Assembly (NCBI RefSeq): GCF_011299555.1
Contig: NZ_CP049857.1
Coordinates: 682,001-746,000 of the forward strand
DNA: 64,000 bases
Direction of reading: 5' to 3'
Origin: Dysgonomonas sp. HDW5A
GTDB lineage: Bacteria; Bacteroidota; Bacteroidia; Bacteroidales; Dysgonomonadaceae
Shown here: positions 8,417 through 15,355 of the stretch, one piece after another
How positions within the stretch are numbered: position 1 is the stretch's first letter
Layout of the letters: each line of letters begins with the position of its first letter
Made by a program: the position numbers and the translations under genes
Notes under the pieces: generated by a model
Seen by the model: only the letters and a program-made list of their open reading frames with translations
The model's database searches: none
Told to the model about the DNA's origin: nothing

Positions 8417-8599
8417 TTATCTCTTACTTATTAATTCGTTAATTGATTGCTTTAATGCTCTTCGATTTAGAGGGTTGTTGCTGGGAGATTCAATTCTGAT
8501 TCCTGTTCTTGTGGCAACATAACCGGTATATTTCTGGTTATTATCACTGATAACGACAACTGAAATTTCAAACCCTTTGTATGATCCTAATTTTTTCAT
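8417..8599 (-). CDS. Hypothetical phage protein, 60 aa
   Basis: A small basic protein starting MKKLGSYKGFEISVVVISDN, predicted as a beta hairpin followed by a helix (RRALKQSINELISKR). It fills the space between dnaN (4-bp gap) and the 111-aa gene (5-bp gap) in the same direction. Its function is unknown. Confidence 0.55.
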   Translation of the reverse strand: MKKLGSYKGFEISVVVISDNNQKYTGYVATRTGIRIESPSNNPLNRRALKQSINELISKR

Positions 8600-8602
8600 T
8601 TC

Positions 8603-9727
8603 TTAATCATTTAGCATCATTGGCATTAATAAATAGGTTAACTTATCGGTTGATTTATTATCAATAGGAGTAATGAGAGTGGCCCGACTTGGATCGGAGA
8701 ACGACATTTGAAGATCAGACGTTGGAATAGCAGCTATTAGCTCTGAAAGAAAGTGACCTTTAAAACCGATAGCTAGTGGATCGTTATTATACTCGCAAGC
8801 AACAATTTCTTCCGCTGCTGTTGAAAAGTCGATATCTTGTCCCGATATCATAATCTGGTTATTTGATAACTGCAGCTTAACCAAACTGCTTGCCTGATTT
8901 GAGAATACAGATACACGCTTCAATGCACCTTTTAATTCAGGTACACCAATAGAAAGAAACTTATCATTATTGGGGGGAATAACAGAGCGGTAATTGGGAT
9001 ATTTACCTTCGATTAAAGTAGCTTCAATGCTCTCCGAATTATATTCGAGACGAACAAATCGGTTATCTATAAAAATATCGACTAATTCATCTGACGGTGA
9101 TATAGCATTCTTTAGAATCGTTGCTATTTTTTGAGGAAGGATAAAATTAATAGTTTCGTTTATGGATTCGTCAGTGTATTCAGCTAAAGCCAATTTGTGG
9201 CCATCAGAAGCAACAAAATTGATCAGTCCTGCTGATATATCAAAATACACACCATTCATTACAGGGCGTAGCTCGTCATTGGCTGAACAAAAACAAGTTT
9301 TCTCAATACCTGATAAAAGAACTTTAGCTGGAATAGAAAGTTTAATTGCTTTGGATGTGTCTTTATCTTTTGGGAATTCATCAGCCGGCTTGCCAGTCAT
9401 TTCGAACTTTCCGCCTTTATATTTGACTACTATTCCATAACCTTCACCAATTGTAATGGTAATTGGTTGTTCCGGTAGTGTTTTTAAAGCTTCAATTATT
9501 AATTTAGGTTCAATACAGTAGGTAATATTATTATCAGTTAATATTCCTTCAATAGAAGTATTCATCCGACCCAAGTAGTCGGCTGCCGATATTTTGACTC
9601 TACCATCTTGGATGTCCAATAGGATATTTTCCATTATAGGAGTAGCCGGTTTAGAAGAAATAATTTTGCTGACCGAAACTAATCGGCTTAATAATTCTGA
9701 TTTTGAAATTGTGATTGTTGTTAACAT
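8603..9727 (-). CDS. dnaN: DNA polymerase III beta subunit (sliding clamp), phage-encoded
   Basis: The 374-residue length equals that of bacterial DnaN, and the three-domain clamp pattern is visible: an N-terminal ITISKSELLSRL segment, a FVASDGHKLALAEY segment in the middle domain and a C-terminal QDIDFSTAAEEI / YLLMPMM end. The ring tethers polymerase to DNA. Its place as the first gene of the phage early operon, behind a promoter and an operator-like palindrome and away from dnaA or gyrase genes, shows that it is a phage clamp and not the host copy. No polymerase gene is visible in the window, so the clamp probably works with the host enzyme. Confidence 0.88.
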   Translation of the reverse strand: MLTTITISKSELLSRLVSVSKIISSKPATPIMENILLDIQDGRVKISAADYLGRMNTSIEGILTDNNITYCIEPKLIIEALKTLPEQPITITIGEGYGIVVKYKGGKFEMTGKPADEFPKDKDTSKAIKLSIPAKVLLSGIEKTCFCSANDELRPVMNGVYFDISAGLINFVASDGHKLALAEYTDESINETINFILPQKIATILKNAISPSDELVDIFIDNRFVRLEYNSESIEATLIEGKYPNYRSVIPPNNDKFLSIGVPELKGALKRVSVFSNQASSLVKLQLSNNQIMISGQDIDFSTAAEEIVACEYNNDPLAIGFKGHFLSELIAAIPTSDLQMSFSDPSRATLITPIDNKSTDKLTYLLMPMMLND

Positions 9728-9814
9728 AATGCCTAATTGTTTTTAAAGGCATCCATGCAAGAGGGGAGGTATTTACTAAAAAATATGAGGTAGCTATATA
9801 AACACAAAAAAGCC

Positions 9815-9837
9815 AAATCTCACATCTATGTGAAATT
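9815..9837. promoter_or_regulatory. Palindromic operator candidate upstream of phage dnaN
   Basis: An interrupted palindrome centres on CACAT-ct-ATGTG with further matching bases on both sides (TCACAT/ATGTGA core). It lies between the promoter at 9856-9888 and the dnaN start, just downstream of the expected transcription start, where a bound repressor would block the early operon. The repressor gene is not in the window. Confidence 0.4.
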
Positions 9838-9855
9838 CGACTCAAATTCTCTTTG

Positions 9856-9888
9856 CAAAGATATATACATTTATTTTACATCTGCAAA
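9856..9888 (-). promoter_or_regulatory. Bacteroidetes-type promoter for the phage early operon
   Basis: On the minus strand a TTTG box (9885-9888) is followed after 21 bp by TATCTTTG (9856-9863), matching the TAnnTTTG -7 box of Bacteroidetes vegetative promoters. It is 129 bp upstream of dnaN and points into the operon. Confidence 0.55.
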
Positions 9889-9965
9889 TAAACGATACAA
9901 ATTTTCAAATTTATTTTTTCATTGATTAATTTAAGGATGTTTTGGTAAGTGCTTTTGTAAGTACC

Positions 9966-10004
9966 TAAAAACAAAAGTCTGCAAATCGTTGATTTACAGA
10001 CTTT
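9966..10004 (-). terminator. Intrinsic terminator after tRNA-Arg
   Basis: A 14-bp stem (arms 9974-9987 and 9991-10004, one G-U pair on the minus strand, 3-nt loop) is followed on the minus strand by a T-rich tail. It starts 16 bp after the tRNA 3' end and would end the tRNA transcript before the phage promoter. Confidence 0.7.
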
Positions 10005-10019
10005 ATAGCTTTTATTTTG

Positions 10020-10093
10020 TGACCGCGCCAGGATTCAAACCTGGAACCTTCTGATCCGTAGTCAGATACTCTATTCAGTTGAGCTACGCAGCC
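10020..10093 (-). tRNA. tRNA-Arg (anticodon ACG)
   Basis: A complete cloverleaf can be drawn on the minus strand: acceptor GGCTGCG with CGCGGTC (two wobble pairs), a D arm with AGCTCA, an anticodon stem TCTGA/TCAGA with loop CTACGGA giving ACG, and a T arm with GTTTGAATC. The gene is 74 nt including the discriminator A; CCA is not encoded. ACG with A34 edited to inosine reads CGU/CGC/CGA. Its 3' end faces the prophage. Confidence 0.93.
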
Positions 10094-10244
10094 ATTGCTT
10101 TAATGCGTTGCAAAAGTAAGGCTCTTTTTTATATTATGCAAGTATTTAGATACTTTTTTAATAAATATTTTCAGCTAGATATTCCTCACACACTTAAAAT
10201 TCTCATGTAAAGAAGCTTATGGTTTCTGTAATATTTAAGCCTGT

Positions 10245-10281
10245 TGAGAAAAAAGAAAGGAGGACTAAGTCCTCCTTTCTT
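10245..10281 (-). terminator. Intrinsic terminator of the inositol-phosphate synthase gene
   Basis: A perfect 13-bp stem (10253-10265 with 10269-10281, loop TAA) is followed on the minus strand by a T-rich tract. It lies 24 bp after the stop of the synthase gene and ends the inositol-lipid cluster. Confidence 0.85.
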
Positions 10282-10304
10282 ACAAATTATATAGATATGC
10301 TATA

Positions 10305-11603
10305 TTAGTCGATAAAGTCTACAGTTTCTTCACCAATCATTTTGCGAAGTGTGTTTTTTAACTTCACATATTGGATGAATAAATCGTGCTCTGCAATCTG
10401 ATTCTTTTCGTGCATTGGGCTCTTGAAATAGAATGATAACCAGCTTTGGATACCGCTCATACCTGCACGTTGTGCAAGGTCAGAGAACAACACAAGGTCA
10501 AGACACAAAGGAGCTGCAAGGATAGAGTCACGGCAAAGGAAATCCACTTTCAATTGCATTGGATAACCTAACCATCCGAACAAGTCGATATTATCCCATC
10601 CTTCTTTATTGTCCTTACGAGGAGGATAATAGTTGATACGTACTTTGTGGTAAACATTACCATAAAGTTCCGGATACAATTCTGGTTGAAGGATATTATC
10701 AATTACTGATAGTTTAGATTCTTCTTTTGTTTTGAATGATCCTGGATCGTCAAGAACTTCTCCGTCACGATTTCCAAGAATATTTGTAGAGAACCATCCG
10801 CTAAGACCTAACATACGAGTCTTGAACATAGGAGAAAGAACAGTCTTCAACATAGTTTGACCAGTCTTGAAGTCTTTTCCACAGATCGGAACTTGTTTTT
10901 GTGCCGAGAATTCCCACATTGCAGGAATGTCAACAGTTAAGTTAGGAGCACCATTGATGTAACCTACACCTTCAGCAATAGCTGCATAAGCATATAAGTT
11001 AGATGGAGCAATATCTGCATGATTTTCTTTTACTGCTTTTTCGAAAGAAGAAAGGCTTTTGTGGATTTCACCAAGAGGAGTAAATACTTCTGTACTACCG
11101 CACCAGATCATAACTATTCTATCGCAGTTATTTTCTTTTTTGAAGTTACGGATATCTTCTCTTACTTGTTCCATCAAGTCCCATTTAGTAGGAGCTTGTT
11201 TTACCCATGTACCATGAAGTCTTTTTACAAAGTTTTGATCGAATACAGCTTTCATTGGTTTGATAGCCGAAAGCTCATCTTTCACTTTGTTTAGATCTTC
11301 ATCTGTCAATACTTCAGCATGTTTAGCTGCTTTATAAACATCATCTTCGAAAAGATCCCATCCTCCAAAAACGATATCATTAAGATCAGCCAAAGGCACT
11401 GCATCTTTAATCTTCGGGAAACGGTTTTCTTCTCTTTTACCCAAACGCATTGTAGCTAATTGAGTGATTGAACCAACAGGAACACCTAATCCCTTACGAG
11501 AAATTAATGTACCTGCAATAAATGTAGATGCTACTGCACCACCAACTCCGACAACAAGAACTCCAAGTTTTCCCTTGGCTTCTTTCACTTGTACTTTTTC
11601 CAT
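10305..11603 (-). CDS. Inositol-3-phosphate synthase
   Basis: Converts glucose 6-phosphate to myo-inositol 3-phosphate using NAD+ in the cytoplasm. The 432-residue protein has an N-terminal Rossmann motif (GVLVVGVGGAVAST, about 13-26) and the synthase segments GSITQLATMRLG, IVFGGWD, CGKDFKTGQT and GLSGWFSTNILGNRDG, all typical of the bacterial/eukaryotic MIPS family. A homologue in Bacteroides thetaiotaomicron (BT1526) is the established entry enzyme to inositol lipids. Four downstream-pathway genes lie upstream in the same direction, so this is probably the last gene of the cluster, with its own 313-bp leader. The product is expected to feed the CDP-alcohol transferase and phosphatase encoded beside it. 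Confidence 0.92.
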   Translation of the reverse strand: MEKVQVKEAKGKLGVLVVGVGGAVASTFIAGTLISRKGLGVPVGSITQLATMRLGKREENRFPKIKDAVPLADLNDIVFGGWDLFEDDVYKAAKHAEVLTDEDLNKVKDELSAIKPMKAVFDQNFVKRLHGTWVKQAPTKWDLMEQVREDIRNFKKENNCDRIVMIWCGSTEVFTPLGEIHKSLSSFEKAVKENHADIAPSNLYAYAAIAEGVGYINGAPNLTVDIPAMWEFSAQKQVPICGKDFKTGQTMLKTVLSPMFKTRMLGLSGWFSTNILGNRDGEVLDDPGSFKTKEESKLSVIDNILQPELYPELYGNVYHKVRINYYPPRKDNKEGWDNIDLFGWLGYPMQLKVDFLCRDSILAAPLCLDLVLFSDLAQRAGMSGIQSWLSFYFKSPMHEKNQIAEHDLFIQYVKLKNTLRKMIGEETVDFID

Positions 11604-11670
11604 TTTTTAATTTTAATTTTAAAATTTACTGCAACCCGCAGCAATCCTTTAAACTGGTGAAGTTATTTCA

Positions 11671-11689
11671 TCAGGTAAGTATTACCTGA
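11671..11689. promoter_or_regulatory. Perfect palindrome upstream of inositol-phosphate synthase
   Basis: TCAGGTAA-gta-TTACCTGA, 8-bp arms with a 3-bp spacer, centred 77 bp before the synthase start. It could be an operator for a dimeric regulator or a small hairpin in the leader; no T tract follows, so it is not a terminator. Confidence 0.35.
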
Positions 11690-11843
11690 ATCCATAAAAT
11701 CACATATAATAGAATAGCTTCAGCGAAAGCCTCTTTCCATTTTATTCTCCCAACCCGGGCTTTTCAACTAAATAAATTTAGTCTCCATTATTAGAAATTG
11801 ACATTACAACTAACACTACAATACTACCAAAATATACAAGTAA

Positions 11844-11854
11844 GGTTTATAACC
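11844..11854. repeat. Diverged copy of the dispersed GGTCnnnGACC element
   Basis: GGTTTATAACC, flanked by AA and TTTTC as in the better copies (for example 40548-40588). It lies between the HAD gene stop and the synthase start. Confidence 0.35.
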
Positions 11855-11916
11855 TTTTCAATATCTTATCTAACGCCTTAGGTAAGAACTGCTACAATAT
11901 AACAGTTTTAATATCC

Positions 11917-12654
11917 TTAATTCAGTTGAAAAATATCTTCCAACTCCATAAAGTCTGTAATAATAACATCAGCAGTTGCATTTTCTTCATCATCGCCCCA
12001 TCCCGGACCTTTCAACCAAATGGTCTGACATCCGTTTTTTGACGCCGGTACTATATCTTTTGCATGGGAATCGCCTATTACGACGATATTCGAAGCCGGA
12101 AGATTCAACTTATCCACACCCAAACCAAATATAGCAGGATCGGGCTTTCTAACTCCTACAACAGCCGATTCAATAATATCATCAAAGAAATCAAGCAATC
12201 CGAAATCCTTTAATACAGCTTGCACATTTCCATAGAAATTAGAAACTAGCACCATTGGATAACGTTCACGTAAAGCATTCAAAATCACTTTCTCTTTGCT
12301 TATAATCTCTTTGGCAAAGTTATAACATTGCGTCGAAATAACAAGAGAATAGCTTGATGTTTTATCATTATTATCCAATATATTTTGTTCGATCAAATAA
12401 CTAATCTGAAGGTCAGTCTTTATTTTCAGTAACTCGAAGAAGTTATGATTCGGCTGCACATCGGGGTGTACAGCTAAATAGCGCTCAACATATACAAAGG
12501 CTTCACGAAAGACTTCTTTAGTTACAGGCACTTCCATATCCTGATAAGCCTCCCATAATACTTCAGCCCAATGTTTACCATTGCTGTCAATTGTACCTCC
12601 GTAATCGAAGATAATACCTTTTACTTTTTCTAGCTCAAACATATTTATTTGCAT
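11917..12654 (-). CDS. HAD-superfamily hydrolase, putative phosphatase of inositol-lipid synthesis
   Basis: A 245-residue haloacid-dehalogenase-fold protein. Motif I is FDYGGTID (nucleophile D17); the usual second Asp, the acid/base, is a Gly here. Motif II is VLVSNFYG, and the motif III/IV region is VRKPDPAIF followed by VVIGDSHAKDI. Its position between the CDP-alcohol transferase and inositol-3-phosphate synthase genes suggests the phosphatase that removes phosphate from phosphatidylinositol phosphate, as proposed for the Bacteroides inositol-lipid cluster. The missing second Asp makes the assignment less certain. The 48-bp gap to the transferase gene fits a single transcript. Confidence 0.7.
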   Translation of the reverse strand: MQINMFELEKVKGIIFDYGGTIDSNGKHWAEVLWEAYQDMEVPVTKEVFREAFVYVERYLAVHPDVQPNHNFFELLKIKTDLQISYLIEQNILDNNDKTSSYSLVISTQCYNFAKEIISKEKVILNALRERYPMVLVSNFYGNVQAVLKDFGLLDFFDDIIESAVVGVRKPDPAIFGLGVDKLNLPASNIVVIGDSHAKDIVPASKNGCQTIWLKGPGWGDDEENATADVIITDFMELEDIFQLN

Positions 12655-12702
12655 CTGATTTTATTATCATTTTCAAGAAGAACAACTATTTAATTAAAAT
12701 AT

Positions 12703-13635
12703 TTAAATAGTGTTTTGAACTTCATATTTCCCCTCCTCTATCTGCTTTGTAAATGTCTTGCACATTTTCTCATGGCACGAAACCATATATACTAAAATCA
12801 CATTAAGCACTACAAGCTCAAAAACAAAGTATAGCCAGGGTTGTTTAATAAGTACTGCAACGAACAAAGCTATTGCACGAGTATTGAAAGACAAAATATT
12901 AGTCCATTTCATCAAAGGTAGGCTTTTTTCTCTGAAAGCAACTCTAAATTGCTCCGGAGCAGTTTCTCCAAACCGGCTTTTCAATAGTTTAAACATTTCC
13001 TGAAAATTTGCCGACCAGCTTTCCTGACCTTTAGTGTAATTCAGGTAAAAGGTAAGAACCAGTTTCTCCCAGAAGTTAGCCCCCCATGTCAATTCCACGT
13101 TTTTCTCTCTCAGTTCGGCTGTATTGTCTAATTCACTACCTGATTTTCCTTTCAAAAATAACAAGTGTATATTCCTGTAATAATCAGCCATGGAAGCTTG
13201 TTTGCTATGGAAATATCCCGTGATAACAGCTAAAGCCCAAATACTCCATCCCCATACCGGGAAAAGGCGCATACAAATGGCAATATAAATAGATATAAAC
13301 CACAGATTTCCGGCAAAGCCGTCCAATACACGACCTAATGCTGAAAACTGCTTGGTCATGCGAGCCAATTGTCCATCGGCACTATCAAACGAATTTGCCC
13401 AAACAAGTAAAAATATTCCTAAAAGAGTAAGCCATAAATTATCAAAGTAAAAACAAATACCCGACCCTACTCCAATAAAGATACTCGCTATAGTAACTGC
13501 ATTCGGTGTTACTCCTAATTTCTGAAAGAGCAGCGCCCATCTATAACCTATTGGGCGATAAAAATAAATATCGATAAACTCTTCTGTGTCCGACGACTTG
13601 AGCGTAGACTCCAAAGATGGTTTATTTTGTTCCAT
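12703..13635 (-). CDS. CDP-alcohol phosphatidyltransferase, putative phosphatidylinositol-phosphate synthase
   Basis: A membrane protein of 310 residues that should join CDP-diacylglycerol to inositol 3-phosphate. The family signature spans residues 87-105 (DGQLAR, then a Gly at 101 and LDG); the expected last Asp of the DG-x2-AR-x8-G-x3-D-x3-D pattern is Gly109, followed by Asn110. Hydrophobic segments lie near 30-80, 110-140 and at the C-terminus. It is 16 bp downstream of the ATP-grasp gene and upstream of the HAD gene. The inositol substrate is inferred from the adjoining inositol-3-phosphate synthase gene. Confidence 0.82.
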   Translation of the reverse strand: MEQNKPSLESTLKSSDTEEFIDIYFYRPIGYRWALLFQKLGVTPNAVTIASIFIGVGSGICFYFDNLWLTLLGIFLLVWANSFDSADGQLARMTKQFSALGRVLDGFAGNLWFISIYIAICMRLFPVWGWSIWALAVITGYFHSKQASMADYYRNIHLLFLKGKSGSELDNTAELREKNVELTWGANFWEKLVLTFYLNYTKGQESWSANFQEMFKLLKSRFGETAPEQFRVAFREKSLPLMKWTNILSFNTRAIALFVAVLIKQPWLYFVFELVVLNVILVYMVSCHEKMCKTFTKQIEEGKYEVQNTI

Positions 13636-13651
13636 TAATTTAGGGTTTGTG

Positions 13652-14518
13652 TTATTTTAGATTCTTTTGTACATGCTTGTCTATACACTCTGCAATTTTA
13701 GATGCAGCTTGCTCACGACAAGGGGCAAAACTAGGCCAGTCATTAAAATCTATAATTTTGAATGATCCGTCTTTTGCAACCACACAATCACCGCCATATA
13801 TTTTTATATTCAGAATCTCTCCTGCTTTATCGCATGCTTCTTTCAAAGCGTCTACCGAGAATGGATACTGATTAGCCGCTCCGTTTATTTCTTCTAGCCC
13901 AAATTTACTGTGACTCAGGTCGAATGGATAGAAATGATAAAAGAAATCTGTATCAGCTACTCCATAAAACTTAACCAAATCACCTACAAGATGTTCATTT
14001 ATAACAGCATTAGGTATTCCTCTGAAAGCAAATTCTTTTAATATTTCTCTAGCTTCGGTAATACTTCTGGCAAAAGCAACGTCTTCACGGTGAATGGCAT
14101 GAAAGTCTCCTCTTTTGATCCAGTAGGCATTGGCTTCCATTTCCTCCAACAACTCTGTAGGGTCTTCGTTACAATCTATAATTATGCTTTCGGGATGAGG
14201 TATCTTATTATCCATAAGCATACGTGTCATTTTTCCTCGCGTACAATTTTCGATACCATATGCAGAGTTAATAACTACCGAACCGGTATCTTCTAGATGT
14301 TTCAACCATTTGATTGTACTCTTATCACGAGCCATATCAAAAATATATTTATCCTTGATATCACTTAACACAAATTCGGACTCGGTATAATCCTGTACAT
14401 CATAACCCATATCCCGCAAACATTGTGCTGTGAGGTTATAGATAGTACCATCATTACCGATATGGTTAGGCGAGTATTTAGTTTGTCGCTTTATCCCTGT
14501 TAATTTTCCTTTAGACAT
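13652..14518 (-). CDS. ATP-grasp-like protein of the inositol-lipid cluster
   Basis: A 288-residue protein with a glutathione-synthetase/ATP-grasp architecture. It has a phosphate-binding-type segment (YWIKRGDFHAIHREDVAF, about 132-149), a VINEHLVGDLVKFYGV strand pair and the metal-binding C-terminal stretch IYGGDCVVAKDGSFKIIDFN followed by DWPSF. No leader peptide is visible. Its reaction is not known; it could ligate an amino acid or acid to the inositol headgroup or to another envelope component. It is 45 bp from the nucleotidyltransferase gene and 16 bp from the phosphatidyltransferase gene, so it belongs to the same operon. Confidence 0.65.
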   Translation of the reverse strand: MSKGKLTGIKRQTKYSPNHIGNDGTIYNLTAQCLRDMGYDVQDYTESEFVLSDIKDKYIFDMARDKSTIKWLKHLEDTGSVVINSAYGIENCTRGKMTRMLMDNKIPHPESIIIDCNEDPTELLEEMEANAYWIKRGDFHAIHREDVAFARSITEAREILKEFAFRGIPNAVINEHLVGDLVKFYGVADTDFFYHFYPFDLSHSKFGLEEINGAANQYPFSVDALKEACDKAGEILNIKIYGGDCVVAKDGSFKIIDFNDWPSFAPCREQAASKIAECIDKHVQKNLK

Positions 14519-14563
14519 AATTATTAAAAATATAATTGCTCTACTTTTTGATTTCCTGTTTAT

Positions 14564-15259
14564 TTAATTTCGAAGAAACGCCTCAGCTTTTACAATATCT
14601 TCGGCATGATCAACATCTACAATCTTCGGAAAAGGATATGCCTTGAGACACAATCCGTCAGCCACTAATTGACGTTGAAAATTCCGCATGCGCGATTGCC
14701 CCGAAGACAAACAGTTTTCGAGTGTATCTATTCCTTTAGGTGTTAAACCGTATATACCTCCCGAAATGTATTTACATGAATCCGAATTATCCAGAAATCC
14801 AGTAATTACCATATTTTGATTGACATCCACATAGAGAGGTTTCTCGTCATCAATATAATCGGTTACAGCCATCATTCCATCCGATTCAGCATCAGCAATG
14901 AACGCTTTGATATATTGCTCGAAATCTTCTTCTTTAAATATTGTATCAACAGTAGTTAAGCAAAATTTACCTTCACGCAAAAATTCCCTCAATTCGAAGA
15001 AGCTATGCATCGAGCTGGGAGTCGATTTTATAACAATATTAAGTGGAATATCCAGTTTTATTTGCTTTACGTATTCTTGCACTGCTTTCATCTCTTCATT
15101 TACAATGATACTGATGGAGTCAGCTTGGTTCTTTGCGAAAATATCAATGAGGCGACGAATCATCTCCACCCCGTTTAACTTTACAAGAGGCTTTGGTAAC
15201 GTAACCCCTTCTTGTGCCAACCTCGAACCTTCTCCGGCGGCTATTATTGCATAATTCAT
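14564..15259 (-). CDS. NTP-transferase (nucleotidylyltransferase) of the inositol-lipid cluster
   Basis: A sugar-phosphate/alcohol-phosphate nucleotidylyltransferase of the GT-A-like NTP_transferase family. The signature AAGEGSRLAQEG-x3-PKPL begins a few residues from the N-terminus, and LREGKFCLTTVDTIF supplies the metal-binding Asp. The frame is open to an ATG at 15289, but those ten extra codons are encoded by a REP-like palindrome; the start at 15259 (MNYAIIAAGEG) matches the family. Its likely job is to activate a phosphorylated headgroup with CTP or another NTP for the pathway. It is the first gene of the cluster after pdxA. Confidence 0.72.
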   Translation of the reverse strand: MNYAIIAAGEGSRLAQEGVTLPKPLVKLNGVEMIRRLIDIFAKNQADSISIIVNEEMKAVQEYVKQIKLDIPLNIVIKSTPSSMHSFFELREFLREGKFCLTTVDTIFKEEDFEQYIKAFIADAESDGMMAVTDYIDDEKPLYVDVNQNMVITGFLDNSDSCKYISGGIYGLTPKGIDTLENCLSSGQSRMRNFQRQLVADGLCLKAYPFPKIVDVDHAEDIVKAEAFLRN

Positions 15260-15273
15260 CTTATCTGCTATTG

Positions 15274-15295
15274 TAGGGACGTATTTCATACGCCC
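15274..15295. repeat. REP-like palindrome, copy 1
   Basis: TAGGGACGTAT-ttc-ATACGCCC forms a near-perfect palindrome. It resembles the REP-like GGGGCGTAT/ATACGCCCC palindromes found between genes in many bacteria and lies head-to-head with copy 2. It overlaps the spurious upstream start of the nucleotidyltransferase frame. Confidence 0.6.
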
Positions 15296-15317
15296 ATTGT
15301 AATATTCTATTTATTGA

Positions 15318-15339
15318 GGGCATATACAATACGCCCCTA
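15318..15339. repeat. REP-like palindrome, copy 2
   Basis: GGGCATAT-aca-ATACGCCCCTA is the inverted partner of the copy at 15274, separated by 22 bp, together forming a paired (BIME-like) arrangement between pdxA and the inositol-lipid cluster. Confidence 0.6.
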
Positions 15340-15355
15340 TGGTATTATAATAATA

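Larger units (their letters stand above)
11604..11916. other. Gap of 313 bp: leader of the inositol-phosphate synthase gene
   Basis: No coding frame is convincing here. It contains a perfect palindrome at 11671-11689 and a diverged copy of the dispersed palindrome (GGTTTATAACC at 11844-11854). I see no clean TTTG/TAnnTTTG promoter. Confidence 0.5.

Noticed and set aside
9651-9845. Minus-strand frame of 64 codons overlapping dnaN's start
   Set aside because: It overlaps dnaN in another frame, covers the operator/leader region and has no family signature.
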